DNA from: Voacanga thouarsii | Taxonomy: Eukaryota; Streptophyta; Magnoliopsida; Gentianales; Apocynaceae | DNA: 64,000 nt | Assembly (NCBI GenBank): GCA_026120185.1 | Contig: JANUWF010001052.1 | Coordinates: forward strand, 558,001-622,000 | Reading direction: 5' to 3' | Part shown: positions 35,038 to 48,234 of the stretch, one piece after another | How the letters are laid out: every line of letters starts with the position of its first letter | Numbering within the stretch: position 1 is the first letter of the stretch | Notes under the pieces: generated by a model | What the model saw: the letters and a program-made list of their open reading frames with translations, nothing else | What the model was told of the DNA's origin: nothing | Databases searched by the model: none | Translations under genes and position numbers: made by a program

Positions 35038-38000
35038 ATGACACAAAACTCAGTACTTCAAAATCCCAGATCTGTGCCGACTCATGACTTCCACGATTTG
35101 GTGTGTTCTTATCTTCTGCCATTCAATTGATCGTATGCTGATATGCTTTTAATGCTCTTCGATCCTTGATCATTAACTGATGGTAAGTGTTCATTTTAGC
35201 TTTGTGACCAGATTCAGAGTTCGTCATTAGGTACGTGTTCATATCTTTATTACTGTTGGCGCAATCAATAGCCTATATCAGTACCCTATATTGATTCGTT
35301 TGTTATAAAATAGTACATTATTAGGTATTCATTAGCCAAAAACACAGGAACGGAGGGGAATTTGACTGTCGTTGGCAGATTTGATTATACTTTTTTGCAT
35401 CCTCGGTTGTAAAAAATGTTAAAAGACATATTCCAATTCGTCTATTTCAATGAGTTACCAAAAGGAAAACAAGAAAAATGTATTTTATTTAGAATCATCC
35501 GATTGTGGGATACTTATAATGCTCAAAGAGCAGGAGAGATTATGAGTGTTGATTTTGTGGCCTTGGATGCAAAGGTAGAAGCAGGTCTAAGTTTGGCTGA
35601 TAGATGATATGATCATAGATAATTCATTATTGTGCTTTTGATATAATGGTTAAAAAAAATGAATGATGTTGTTATATTTGTTTATATGCAATTGTCAACC
35701 CTTAATGTTATTTGTGATGTAAATGCTGTTTGATGGTTACTTTTGGTTGTTTTGTAGGACAATATGAGGCACTGTACAATTAGAAGCAAATTTGTTCCGG
35801 ACTTCCAGAATATTATTCAAGAAGGATCTTTTTACATCATGAAAAACTTCACCCTCCAACCACTAAGGCCAACCTACAAAGTACTCGATGAGAATTTACA
35901 GATTCTCATTGATAGAAGCACATATATAGAGGAATTAAAGGATGAAATACCACAAATACCAAGGCACAAATTCCGCTTTGTGCAGTATGAATATATTGAA
36001 ACTCATGCTGGAGATATCACACTCTTAGTTGGTAATTGATGAATGTCATAATCCTCTGTGAGGCTATCTTTATTAGTAATTGGTAATTGGTAATTATGTT
36101 CTCTGCATGCATTGTTGTACTACATACAATTTGAATTTGTTCAGTATGTATATATTGAAGCTCATGATGGAGATATCATAGTCTTAGATTGTAATTGATG
36201 AATGGCATATCCTTCTGTCAGGCTCTCTTTGTTTGTAACCATCTTCTTTCAGCACATTTGCCTGCCTTTTAATTTTGTTCTCTTCTTGGACTGTTATTAG
36301 GTACTATCATTCCAGAATCCACATTTTACCTCAAGCTTTCTTAAGATATCTGATCACCGTGTTTGAAGTTAAAGGAGTTTAGTAATTCTAATGATTGTTT
36401 GAGTTCATGAATTTGGATTATTTAAAGTTTTGAGGCCTGTATGTACTACATTGTTTCTATAACACCTACACCTGTTGGAAATATGACGCATAGTGGGCCG
36501 CACAGTGTGTTGCAGCTTTTCTGTAGCCTCTTCTATAGCCTTTTCATGGGCCACTGTATTACCCCAGCTTGACTTGGTCATGTTCTATTTCCTCTCCTGG
36601 TTTTTTGGCAAACTTGGAAGCCCCTGACCCCGTATCTTGGGTTGTTATCTGAGATGTACCTCGAGCTTCTAAGTTGCAAGCCTTTGTTTCTACCTTACCT
36701 TAAAGGCTGTTGGACTATCAAGGTAACCTTACCCAGTTGAAATGCTTTAGATAAGAAAAAGCAAAAGGCCGGGCTATACTATAGTAGATATATTTGTTCA
36801 CTTTGTATAGATTTATTTCCTTTACATTTGGAAGCTAAGAGAACCTGTGTGAATTGATATATATGTTTGCTGTGAGAACCCTATGGTAGATGCTATTGGA
36901 ATGATAACAGGTGTGTCACCTATCCAACAAAGGTCCCGAATGGGAAACCAAGTAGATTTACAGTTTGTCACAATTAAGAATGAGAAGTAAGAATTTTCCA
37001 TGAAATTGTAAATACACATACACACAAAGATATATAAGTCTGATTGAAGCCATTCCAAAATGCATGGAACAGGAGATGCGGGTGACACTTTGGCGAAGCA
37101 ACGCAAATGTGATCCAGCACACAGATGTGCTTTCCTGCCAAACAGTGCAGGTTGTTGTTTTGACCTCAATGGTAATGAAAAATGACCAAGGCCAACCATC
37201 AATATCCAGTAGTAGTGCAACAAAGATCTATGTTGATCTGGACATTAAAGAAGTTGTGAGCATCAGACAAAGGTAATCCAAAAATCCGCAAAACTGTGCA
37301 AAACTGACAAATGCAAGAGGTGAATTGAAATAAAGTAGATACTAATCTGTGTTCAGAAAAAAAATATGAAACAGTTGTGAGAAGGAGTATAAAGGTGAAA
37401 TCGCAACAAAGTTGTCAATAGGAAACCCTGTGTTAACTGCAAACGTACTTGAAGAAAACAAGAGAACTTTGGTCGAGTTGCATACACTGATCAATGACGG
37501 CGATAAAATGGTATTGTTTTAGTTTGATTGAGAATTTGATCCATTTGTTTCTGCTACTATATTGTACAACAAAAAACACTGAAGTACACATATGAATAAA
37601 AATAACATTGCTACCTTTGACTTGATGAGACAGGAGAAATCATATTACTGCAGCGTTACCATGTTGGACATTGACACATACAATGGATGGAGGTATAATT
37701 CTTGCACAAGATGCAGAAAGAAGCTGAAAGCTTATGGAAACAAACTGGCATGTGAATCGTGCATTAGGACAGAAGATTACCCAGACACAAGGTCATTATA
37801 AATATCTACTGAAATCCATTTCCATGCCAAGATAACAAAAATAGAAAGAAATAAATGCCTAATATCTTTTTACTGCAAGTATCGAGTGGAGGCCATTGTT
37901 CATGACCACACAACCCAAGGGTGATTTATTTTCTTTGATAGAGATGTTGAGAAGATTGTAGGGATACAAGCGAGTGAACTAGCCCTCTCTATAGCGCAGG

Positions 38001-38575
38001 TATATCCATTTCATATTCAAAAGAAAAGGTATAGTTAAAGTGTCCCTTAAAACTGAATATTGCCATATAGGAGAGACTGTATGATGCCATACTCGGACCA
38101 TTGAAGAATATGATAGGCAATGCATATATTTGCCAAGTGAGATTCAATGAGCAAACAAGAGGATTGCCAAGAGAGAGTTTTACTGTGAATCGAGTTCATC
38201 ATATGTCGGATATTGTTCTGAAAAAAAAGCAAACAAAGGTTAGTAACATGAAGGTTATCCCCATGATGGCATATCAAATAAACAGAATTATATATGATGA
38301 GGGACATTTTACGTGCAAAAATCGTGCAGGCTGCTGAGAAAAATGGAACAGACGCAGAAGCAAGAGAAGCTGATAATGTGGAACAACTTAAAACACCCAG
38401 CAAAAAAGACACAAAACGAGAACTCATTGCACGATACGAAAACCAAATGCCACCAATGATTCTCCTATACATATTTAAATTCTGACTACAACATTTTCTT
38501 TTATAGGCGATCGCCACCAGCAATGAACAAAGAGATGGCAGACACCAAAACAAACAAGAGATTGAAATCTGACTA
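35038..38575 (+). pseudogene. RPA1-like (replication protein A large subunit) gene, decayed
   Basis: Several exons with GT-AG borders read as an RPA70-type single-strand DNA-binding protein. Likely exons are 35038-35100 (MTQNSVLQNPRS...), a piece ending at 35574 (IIRLWDTYNAQRAGEIMSVDFV), 35758-36031 (first OB fold, FQNIIQEGSFYIMKNF), about 36870-36986 and 37073-37272 (second OB fold, VDAIGMITGVSPI and EMRVTLW), 37375-37510, 37634-37791 with the CxxC zinc ribbon (CTRCRKK and CESC), and about 37880-37999 plus 38069-38238 (third OB fold, FIFFDRDVEKIVG). An in-frame TGA near 37922 and an out-of-phase junction before it indicate decay. Helitrons use host-derived RPA copies, probably to coat single-strand DNA during transposition. 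Upstream 34688-35037 is leader. Confidence 0.75.
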
Positions 38576-39545
38576 ATTAAACAATAGAAGAGAGACAAAC
38601 TGCAGCATTATGGACATAATATTTTGTTATTATGATTGAATATTCAGAATTTTATCTACAATTTTAATTTCTCCTGTTACTTAATTTACAATAGATATTT
38701 ACTTAGAAGAATCCTTAGAATTGTTTTAACCTGCTCAGATGATGTTATTAGATGACCATGGTACAGGATGTTTGTTAAGTTCACTTTTAAATTGATGAAG
38801 TCTTCCGATGTTGTGATACTGTTGTGGCTTATGAATTGGTCTGCCTTCACTTCTTCGTGCACAATTTTTTCAAGCAGCTAAAGAACATGGAACAGAGACC
38901 AAAATAAACAAACAGGTGGTGGAGTCTCAAACAAATAACAGATTGAAATCTTACCAAAGAAACAATATTTGAGGATCAAAGAGCAACACTATGGAACATG
39001 CTGCACAATAATATGGAAAAAATTATTTTGTTATTATGATTGTATATTGTAGTTACAGTAGTCTTTTGATGTTCTCATTTATCTACAAAACAACAGCTGC
39101 ACAGTATAAGATGTTGCATGGTTCTAACTGCAATATTTTCTTTTATAGGAGACAAAAGACATCAACAAACAAACAGCTGGCGGACTCTCAAACAAAGAAG
39201 AGATCGAAATCTTTCCAGAGAAACAAAATCAAAGGATCAAAGAGCAATAGTGTGGAAGATGCTGCAGATCAAAAAGCATGGAACAGGGACAGAAATACAC
39301 ACACAGGTGCTGGACTCTCAAACAAAGAAGAGGTTTAAATCTTAACAAAGAAACAAAAACGGGGGATCAAAGAGCATCAATGTGGAAGATGGTGCAGAAT
39401 AATCTGAAAAAAGGAATCGTTATTATGGTTGGACACTGTAGTTAGAATAGCCTTCTGATGTTGTTATTTCTCCACAAAACAATAGCTGCAAATTGCAATA
39501 TACTGCATGGTTCTAACTGCAATACTTTCTTTTACAGGAGATACA
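38480..39545 (+). repeat. repeated 3' tail of RPA1-like gene
   Basis: Three related blocks each start with a splice-acceptor-like TTTTCTTTTATAGG or TTTCTTTTACAGG (38495-38508, 39135-39150, 39525-39538) and contain GGACTCTCAAACAAAGAAGAG-like sequence (38921, 39183, 39312) followed by GATCAAAGAGCA and GTGGAAGATG-like motifs. They look like tandem copies of the last intron plus last exon of the RPA1-like gene. No long frame is kept. Confidence 0.65.
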
Positions 39546-39559
39546 AGTCAGCAATACAC

Positions 39560-39811
39560 AAACAGCTGCCGGAGATCAGTGGCCTTCTTGAGAATATTCT
39601 GAACTTCACCCTTCAGAAGTTCTTCAACTGACCCTTCATCTAGCTCTTTGGGGTAACTTTTGAAATCGTTTTTTGAAGGTATTTCCTTATCAAGGTGTGC
39701 AAGCCCAGGCCTAAAATAAGGGTGCCAGGGCCAGTGGAGATAAGGCATCCTCAACTTCTTTGGACAGAAAATGTTGACAGTCTCTTTTTGTTGATGAAGG
39801 TGCAGGAACAA
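39560..39811 (-). other. unrecognised open stretch, possible captured fragment
   Basis: About 80 codons are open on the minus strand (...LRMPYLHWPWHPYFRPGLAH, ...DKEIPSKNDFKSYPKELDE, ...VEELLKGEVQNILKKATDL). Composition is protein-like, with a charged helix-like end. I do not recognise it. It has no clear start and lies between the RPA tail repeats and a non-coding part of the Helitron. Confidence 0.3.
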
Positions 39812-41598
39812 TGATTATTGGCCAAATGAGAGGGGAAAAAACATCCTCGGTGTATCCTATGACAACCTCTGGAGATTTTTGCTTGATTGAACTCAGAAAA
39901 AGAAAATTTATGTGTATTTGCTGTTTGTGTTCTAACTCGTGAGTTTGTAAGTTCAGACTTCAAATTTTTACTGTGTTTGGTTTGCAATAAAGCTATGACT
40001 TTGTTTGATGTTATTAAACTTTTGTCACATACTTCTGCAATTTTCATCTAAATTTATGTTCTGGAATGAAGAGCAATCGAAGATGAAATTATACATCTTT
40101 GAAATAAATGTCTTTTTCCCTTATTTGAACTTTAGCACATCCTTGATTGCTAGATTTCCATATGCAAATTTCTTTGCCTTTATATCAGAATAATGTGATT
40201 TGCCATGCATACGGAAAGATGTCTGCTAATACGATGTGCACATAAACTTCTTTTGTTTCATGGTTATAGCACTTGGCAATTGAAAAAAATAGAGAGAAGT
40301 ATTCGTACTTGAGCTTTGAAATTTGAAGGCAATTCATCAAGGAAATCTTTACTTTTTATTAACTTTGCCCTTGCATAAGACCATGGTTGAGGTTTACGGG
40401 GAAAATTGAAGCCAAGTATAAGCTAGAATACTTTATCATTAGAGTACGAAAACCCATTATCTTGATCTTCTACCAAATGGGAAAGTAAAAGTGACACTGT
40501 TTAAACAGATCGATCACTTTTGCTTTATTAGGGGCTACCCTAAGCATCTTCAGAACATTCATATGTTTATCATATAAGGACAATTTTGACAGGAAAGAGA
40601 TAAGGCGGCTTTGTAATTGACTCACTTTAGACAAGTATTGCTTGATTTTCAGTAATAGAAAAACAGAGCAACTAGCATTGTTGACTGAATAGTGAAACAG
40701 AAGGGATGTTTGAATTTGTCTCTATGATTCAATGGCAAACCCAAATCAATGCTGCCTTTCAATTTCTTTCTGATACAACCATTGAAGCATTCTTGAAAAA
40801 TTATTTCACACGTCATATACTGTAAAATCATTTTTCTCTAACAAAATATGAAACTTTCTGACCTTTTCATCTCATGATCGCCCTTTGAAGTCTTGCAAGA
40901 AACAGAAAAGCATTTCAAGATCAAAATGAAATGAAATGAGAGCAAAATTCATCACACATTTACATAAGAAGATCGATTCAGTTTGCACTCGAGAAGAGTT
41001 TACATTATATATATAGTACTCTAGCTACCACAGAGCTATCTGAAGAATATGACAGTACTAATAATGAAAGAAGGAAAAGAAAAAATGATAGTACGGGAAG
41101 ATAAAAAGGGAAAAATTTGGAACTTTCTCTGCAAGGACTATTACGCAATCCACTAACTCCATGGTAACGGCCAGAGAATATTTGTTCAGTAGATGTTTAA
41201 TATTATTGTTCAATACAAGACGTTGCATAGTTTAATTCATGTCAAGCAAAATTTGCAACTTCACACTGGCGGTAAATGAACAGCCTATTCAGGTCGGGCC
41301 TTTCACAAGCCCTGAAGAGAATTGCACTCTTTCTATTTTCCTCTCTCCATTTTGTTCCCCCCCCTCTCTCTATTTGAAGGCATGTCATGGGTAATTCAAA
41401 TAAATCAGTATGTAGGAAGAAATTTCAGTCTAAACACAATTAAAATAAGTGCACTTCTCGCTAATAGACAAATTTCCTTATAAAATAACTACGATGATGG
41501 CATATCATCACCACTACAATATATAATGTAACCATTAAAAACAAAGTAAACATTCAGGAAATTCAAACATGACTAAACATTCGAGAAATTTAAACATC
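39812..41598. other. non-coding Helitron interior
   Basis: No gene supported. Short open frames show no domain. Confidence 0.45.
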
Positions 41599-42195
41599 TT
41601 AAGTCTTTCTAATGAAATCAACCACTTCAGTAGCCTCTGCAGAAGACCTTTCAACATCCACCATTTCAACATTGTAGTACAACCAAATAGAATTTTTTGG
41701 ATCTATTGGCAACTGAAACTTCCATTTGCCAGTGTAGTGCTTGAACAATTCCTTATGAGTGTGGTATTGATTTTCAGATTTAACAATAGCAACAGCAAAA
41801 GGTTGATCGAACTTTACATATGAATCTATTTTACGGTCAGTCTCTCCAGCCTCCAAATAGTCTTCATTCAGAAATATGACTGATAATGGATGTTGTAATC
41901 CATGCTTATGGAATACCCAGGGATGAGAATCAATCCACCAATTGCATCTGGTCGCATTCTCACTTATCACGGTTGTAGACATTGGAATAAAAATTTCAAC
42001 ATACTCATCAAACTCATATGTTGCAGCATGCAAAACCATTCGGAATCTATTTGCTTGCCTATCAGGTAAGGCAAAATATGGTTTATGTGACTGCAGTTGC
42101 TCTATTGATAAAACCATTGTTTCTGTAATAAATGGTTGAACACATGGCCTGCCAACCAATGTATGTTCGATAGGCATGCCATTGTATAACTCCAT
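41599..42195 (-). CDS. unknown protein, antisense within the Helitron
   Basis: A 198-aa frame from ATG 42195 (MELYNGMPIEHTLVG) to the stop at 41599 is open with no break, unlike every other long frame in this Helitron. The protein is soluble-looking, with no signal peptide or membrane helix. It has conspicuous aromatic and His residues: CNWWIDSHPWVFHKHGLQHP in the middle, FLNEDYLEAGETDRKIDSY, and WKFQLPIDPKNSIWLYYNVE near the end. It lies between RPA1-like and Rep/helicase genes, on the opposite strand. I do not recognise the family. It may be an accessory gene of this Helitron or a captured plant gene. The open frame extends upstream to 42222 without an ATG, so an upstream exon is possible. 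Confidence 0.5.
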   Translation of the reverse strand: MELYNGMPIEHTLVGRPCVQPFITETMVLSIEQLQSHKPYFALPDRQANRFRMVLHAATYEFDEYVEIFIPMSTTVISENATRCNWWIDSHPWVFHKHGLQHPLSVIFLNEDYLEAGETDRKIDSYVKFDQPFAVAIVKSENQYHTHKELFKHYTGKWKFQLPIDPKNSIWLYYNVEMVDVERSSAEATEVVDFIRKT

Positions 42196-43299
42196 ATTAA
42201 AATGAAACCAAAAGGACGACAAACAATGAACAACTCTCTGTAAATATCTATATGTTTATAGGCAAATAGATTCCTCACATAATTAATGCGTGGCTCTACC
42301 AATTTCCGAAGATATAGTTTTTTAAAAAAACTATTTCCTACATAATTTGTCCGTAACCAAAAGACCTTCCAAATCCTAATTATTTATTCAATGAATACTG
42401 CAGGATTGATCCTTCTATACCAATCATCATATTTAAAAGACCAAGTCCTTTCACATAAAAACAACGTATTTAATAAATACTACACGATGCAATTCCGATA
42501 ACTGAATCAGCATTCAGATTAATTCCATAGTTATCAACATGCAATCCAAGAAATAACCCTTCATCTTATTTATTTAATGAATTTGACCAGATTCATTCTA
42601 CCCAATTTAGATCATGGCTATTGTAGCTCTGTGGGATCTGCGCTTTAATAAATGGTATAATGAAAATTTGAGTTTCATAAAGCACATGGAAAAGCTAAAT
42701 AAATAATTCATGTAACATTGGATAAAGAAGCGCACTCAACAGCTTTTTCCACAACTAGCAAATCTAAGCAAACAATATTAAATAGTATTCCAAATGCTAC
42801 AAATTTGAAACCGCAGCCACCTGAACATTACAATACAAACCATACAGATTAACACTCAACGATGTACAGATATCAATGTCCACATTCAATAACCCAAGTG
42901 TCGAAGCTAACTTCCATATGCGTAAGCAGTCTATTTGTGCATGTAGTTATTTTCCTAAGAACAAAAATAATACCTGAATGAAATGTTTTTTACTACTATC
43001 AATACGCTTTGATTAATATGATGTATGAATTTATGCAGATTCATTACAACATGACAACGCAAAAGAAAATAGATTACAAAGAAAGGAAGCCTTGAACAGC
43101 AAAAGGAAACATCCTTATTCTAAACAAATTAATAAAAGAAAAAGAGATCCAATATCAGAAAACATCTCTTCTGTTGACCTGCAATTGCAAGACATAGAGA
43201 ATACAGGTAATGTTTCTTATTAATAGAATACTTTTCAACGAAATTTTGTTACAGTTATACAATTCATACTGAATAACAAATACAACTAGGAAAGCAGTG
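42196..43299. other. non-coding gap between divergent frames
   Basis: No gene seen. It separates the minus-strand unknown gene and the plus-strand Rep/helicase gene and may hold promoters for both. Confidence 0.4.
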
Positions 43300-46200
43300 A
43301 TGCATAGACAAATGAGGATTGATATACGTAGAGTAAAACAAAAGGTCCATTCCCAGAACATTGAAAAGCATGATGCAGCTTACGCAACCACTTCAATGAG
43401 TATTCAAACAGGTAACATTCATACCATAATTCTTTTAATCATATGTTATATATTATGGATAATATTAAACTATAGCATTTTGATTGATGATATCAGGTCC
43501 TCACACAACCTATGTACTGTATACTACAAATAATAGCTAACTAATTGCAAATTTCATATCAAAACAGATTCTTCAACAACTCATGTGCTATATTATGGAC
43601 CTCCTACGCTTCAATGCACGTATTGTGATGCAATATTCTGGGAGCAAGAGAAAATCAAAGGGTAACCAAAAAGATTGTATCCAAAATTCAAATTATGGTA
43701 TAAACAAGGAAGAGTCCAACTACCAAAAAGGAGATATCCACCTGAGCCTCTAAAGACTTTGCTGACAGGAGTAACCGACGAGAAATGAAGGACATTTTTG
43801 GAAAATATCAGAGCATACAACTCAATGTTCTCAATGACTTCTATGGGTGCAAAAGTTTATGACCAAGTGAATGAAAGATTTGGATCGTATATTTATAGAA
43901 TCAATGGTACAAATTATCATAGACTTGGGTCATTAATATCGATAGATGGATCAGATGCACATTTTATCCAACTCTATTTTCATGATACAAAAAATGAGGT
44001 CCAGAACAGAATTCAAGCAATGAACAAATGGCAGCATAACATGAAAATAAGAGCCGACATCACACAAGAACTCATATCAATGCTGGATACTTCGAATGCG
44101 TTGGTTAAAGTTTTTCGAATGACTAGAGATAAATACTCCTCAGGAGAAATACCCAATTTCAAAATCAGATTGTATCACAGCAGAGATCTCATAGAAAGAC
44201 AGTATGATGCACCAAGAGCATTAGAAATTGCGGCTCTAATTGTTGGGAATCTGAATAAAACAACAAAAGATCGTGACATCATTGTTGAGATGAAATCTGG
44301 AAGTCTACAACGAATAAGCTATTTACATCATTCTTTCATGGCTATGCAATATCCATTACTTTTTCCATATGGAGAAGATGGATATCATCCAAAAATTAAT
44401 TAACCAAGAGATCTTATGTAACAATGAGGGAATACTATGCACATGTACTTTAATACAGACGCACTGAAGGAGCCACTTTGATTCACTCAGGAAGGCTATA
44501 TCAGCAATTCATTGTAGATGCTTATACATGCATTGAACAGGCAAGGCTAAAATGGATTTCAGCAAATCAAGGAAACTTGCGAACAAAATTATATAAAAAT
44601 GTACAAGATGCAATTGACCGTGGTGATACGGATTCAAGAAAGATTGGCAAAAGAACAATACTACCATCAACATTCACTGGTGGACCTCGGTATTTGGCTC
44701 AAAACTATCAAGATGCTATGGCACTATGCAGATTCTTTGGTAACCCAGATTTATTCATCACATTTACTGCCAATCCTAATTGGTTCAGAAATAACAGACC
44801 TCTTAAATGAGATACCTGGCCAACGACCAAAAAACTGGCCTGAAATTGAGGTTCGAGTATTCAAGATGAACTTGATGATATGATCAATGACATATTAAAG
44901 AACAAAATTTTTGGCCGAGTAGATTCAGGTATGTTACTTGAAACAAAGATATTTTCAACATTTTACCTTTACAAATTCTGTGTGTATTCGTTTTAACTAA
45001 CCTTTTACTTTTGTAAAACAGTTGTATACACAATCGAATTTCAAAAACGAGGACTACCACATGCACACATCATCATTTGGCTACATCAAAGCTCAAAGAA
45101 AAAGACCCCTGAAGAAATAGATAACATAATATCTGCTGAAATTCCTGATCCACTTACTGATTTCATTGCCTACAAAAGTGTCACAGGATTTATGATGCAT
45201 GGGCCATGTGAAATTGGATACGAGAACTCATCATGCATAGTACAAGGTAATACTTTCTTCAATGAGCCAATTTCTAAAAAATAGTACATACTGCTGGTTA
45301 AAAACTAATACACTTATTTTTAACACAGGACATTGTTCAAAGCATTTTCCTAAGTCTTTTCATAACATAACATCAATTGATGAATCATGATATTGTATCT
45401 ACAGAAGACGAGATAAATCTATAACCATTGAGAAGAATGGATTCTTCCTCGACAATAGATTTGTAGTACCGTACAACCTTTATTTATTACTGAAATACCA
45501 AAGCCATATTAATGTTGAAATATGCAGTCAATCAAAAGCCATTAAATATTTATTTAAATACCTCAACAAAGGTCTAGATAGAACAACAACAGTCATAGAG
45601 AAAAACCAGGCTGAAAACAATATGCACGTTTAATCAGAAGTGCAGAATTTGAATGAAGTCAAAATATTTTTGGATTATAGATACATTTCAGCATGTGAAG
45701 CATCCTGGAGAATATATGAGCTTGATATTCAATTTCGAACACCAACAGTCCAGAGATTGGGGTTCCACCTTCATGAAGAGCAGAATATCATATTTAATGA
45801 TAACAATTGTCTTCCTAATATTGCAATGACTGAATATGCAAAGAAGACAATGTTTACAGAATGGTTCGAAATGAATAAGGCGGACTCAAATGCAAGAAAG
45901 TTGAAGTATGCAGAATTCCCACAGCATTATTGCTGGTATAGAACAAAAAAAGTATTGAAAAAGAGGAAGACCAAAAAGTGCATTGGACAGATCACCTTCG
46001 CACATCCAGCCTCAGGAGAAAGATACTATATGCAAATATTACTTAATCATGTCCCTGGTCCTAGAAGCTATGAAGAAATTAGAACATATGATGGGAAAAT
46101 ATATTCAACTTTCAAAGAGACATGCTATGCAAGAGGTCTACTGCAAGATGATAGAGAATGACACGAAACAATTGATGAAGCAACTCAATGGGCAACAGGA

Positions 46201-48234
46201 TGGTAACTACGCAATTTATTTGTCACAATTCTTATTTTTTGTAACGTTGCAGATGTGAAGAATCTCTGAGAAGTAAATTGGCAAAAAATCAGTGATAATA
46301 TTGAATACAGACAAAGAAAAGTCCTTGGATTTCCGTCTTTACATCTCTCAGAAGATCAGGTCAAAAGCTATACATTGAGAGAATTACAAATTCTACTTCA
46401 AAAACAAGGCCGAAGTCTAGAAGAAATAGAAGGAATGCCTTTGCCAAATGAAGAGTTGCTGAAGGATCTACGAAACACATGCATTAGAGAAGAAATCATG
46501 TATGATACAAATATCCTGAGAGCAGAACACGAAGTTATGTATGCACAATTAAATGCAGAACAAAAAGATATATATGAAAAGGTCATAAATGCAGTTGATG
46601 ATAATAAAGGGAAGCTCTACTTCTTATCCAGTTATGGAGGCACAGGCAAAACATTTCTATACAAAATAATTATCAACAAGCTCAGATCAAGATCACAGAT
46701 AGTACTTGCAGTAGCATCATCAATTACTACTTTCTTATACACCCCCCAAAAATATTTAATTTCCAATCACATTGTAACATCTTCTTTGCTAATGCATCGA
46801 TTTTATTACACATTGTCATTTACAACGTTGAACAGGGATTGCATCATTACTACTACCAGGTGGAAGGACGGCACACAACATGTTCAAAATTCCATTGGTA
46901 ACCTCAGAAGACTCCACATGCTCAATAAAAATAAATACTCAGCTTGCAGAATTAATTAGAAGAGCAGTACTCATAATTTGGGATGAAGATCCTATGAATT
47001 CAAAATATGTTTTTGAGACTGTTGACAAAACACTCAAAGACATACAAAGAATGGCAAAAAATTTCAATGAGAATAAGCCTTTTGGAGGCAAAACAGTGCT
47101 ATTAGGGGGAGATTTCCGTCAGATTCTTCCGGTTGTACCAAAGGGTTAAAGAGCTGATATACTGAATTTGACACTCAATCAATTAGAGATATGGAACCAC
47201 TGTGAAGTCCTTACACTATCCGAGAACATGAGGCTTAAAGAAGGAAATGAGTTACAACAATCAGAGGCTGAAGAATTAACATCTTTTGCCAACTGGATAC
47301 TAAGAATAGGAGATGGTACAGAACCTGCAAAGTGTAGAGGGAACGATAATGAACCTACATGGATCAACATCCCAAGAAACTTGATGCTAGAACCAAATGG
47401 TGATCCAGTGGAAACAATATTCAACTCTACTTATCCAAATTTTCAAGAAAGGTACACAAATCCTTGCTACCTGATGGAGAGAGCAATCCTAATACTAAGA
47501 AATGAAATAGTTGCAGAGTTGAATAATTTTGCTTTGGACAAAGTAAAAGGATCTATTACTGAATATATAAGTGCAGATAGAATAGACAATGTCATAGGCC
47601 CAATGAAATATGCAGAAAACATGTATCCAATAGAATACCTCAATAGCATCAGTTTTCCAGGTATGCCTGATAATGTTTTACAGATTAAAAATAATGTGCA
47701 TATTATGCTATTGAGGAATGTCAACCCAGGAAATGGATTATGCAATGGCACAAGGCTGATTGTGACACAAACAGGTAAAAGAGTTATTGAGGCACGTATC
47801 ACTTCAGGCTTAAAAATAGGAGCAAAAGTATGTATTCCAAGAATAGATATGTCTTCGACAGATTCAAAGATTCCTTTTACAATGATAAGAAGGCAATTTC
47901 CAATGAACATATGCTATGCAATGACGATCAACAAAAGCCAAGGACAAACTTTGTCGACTGTTGGACTGTACTTATCAAAACCTGTGTTTTCTCATGGACA
48001 ATTGTATGTTGCACTTTCAAGAGTCAAATCGCCAAGAGGAATAAAAATCATAACACACGAAGATGACATAGAATTCAAGTCATATACACAGAACATAGTC
48101 TATCAAGAAGTATATGATCGACTACCAAAGGTAACTTTAAATTGTAATTTTCCAGATTCCTACACTTCCAACTCTAAATTCACAATAACTATTCTTAAAT
48201 TCAGGCTGCAAAACACACATGATATGATCCAGTA
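43300..48234 (+). pseudogene. Helitron Rep/Pif1-like helicase gene, decayed
   Basis: Likely exons: 43300-43411, 43568-44938, 45022-45246, 45329-46202, 46253 to about 48129 or 48234. They encode in order an N-terminal Helitron-like region (YYGPPTLQCTYCDAIFWEQE, then NYHRLGSLI), the Rep nuclease with HUH motif His-Ala-His (45060-45068, GLPHAHIIIWL) and two-Tyr motif (KYLFKYLNKG, about 45543-45570), and an SF1 Pif1-type helicase: Walker A GGTGKT (about 46637-46654), IIWDEDP (about 46975), [14 protein letters not shown] (to 47146) and late motifs INKSQGQT and YVALSRVKS (about 47927-48030). Stops at about 43661, 43785, 44401, 44450, 45388 and 47147, plus frameshifts near 44808 and 44877, break the frame. 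An insertion at about 46722-46838 looks like an intron with a lost donor. Catalytic residues are intact but no full protein is possible. It drove rolling-circle transposition in an intact ancestor. Confidence 0.88.
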
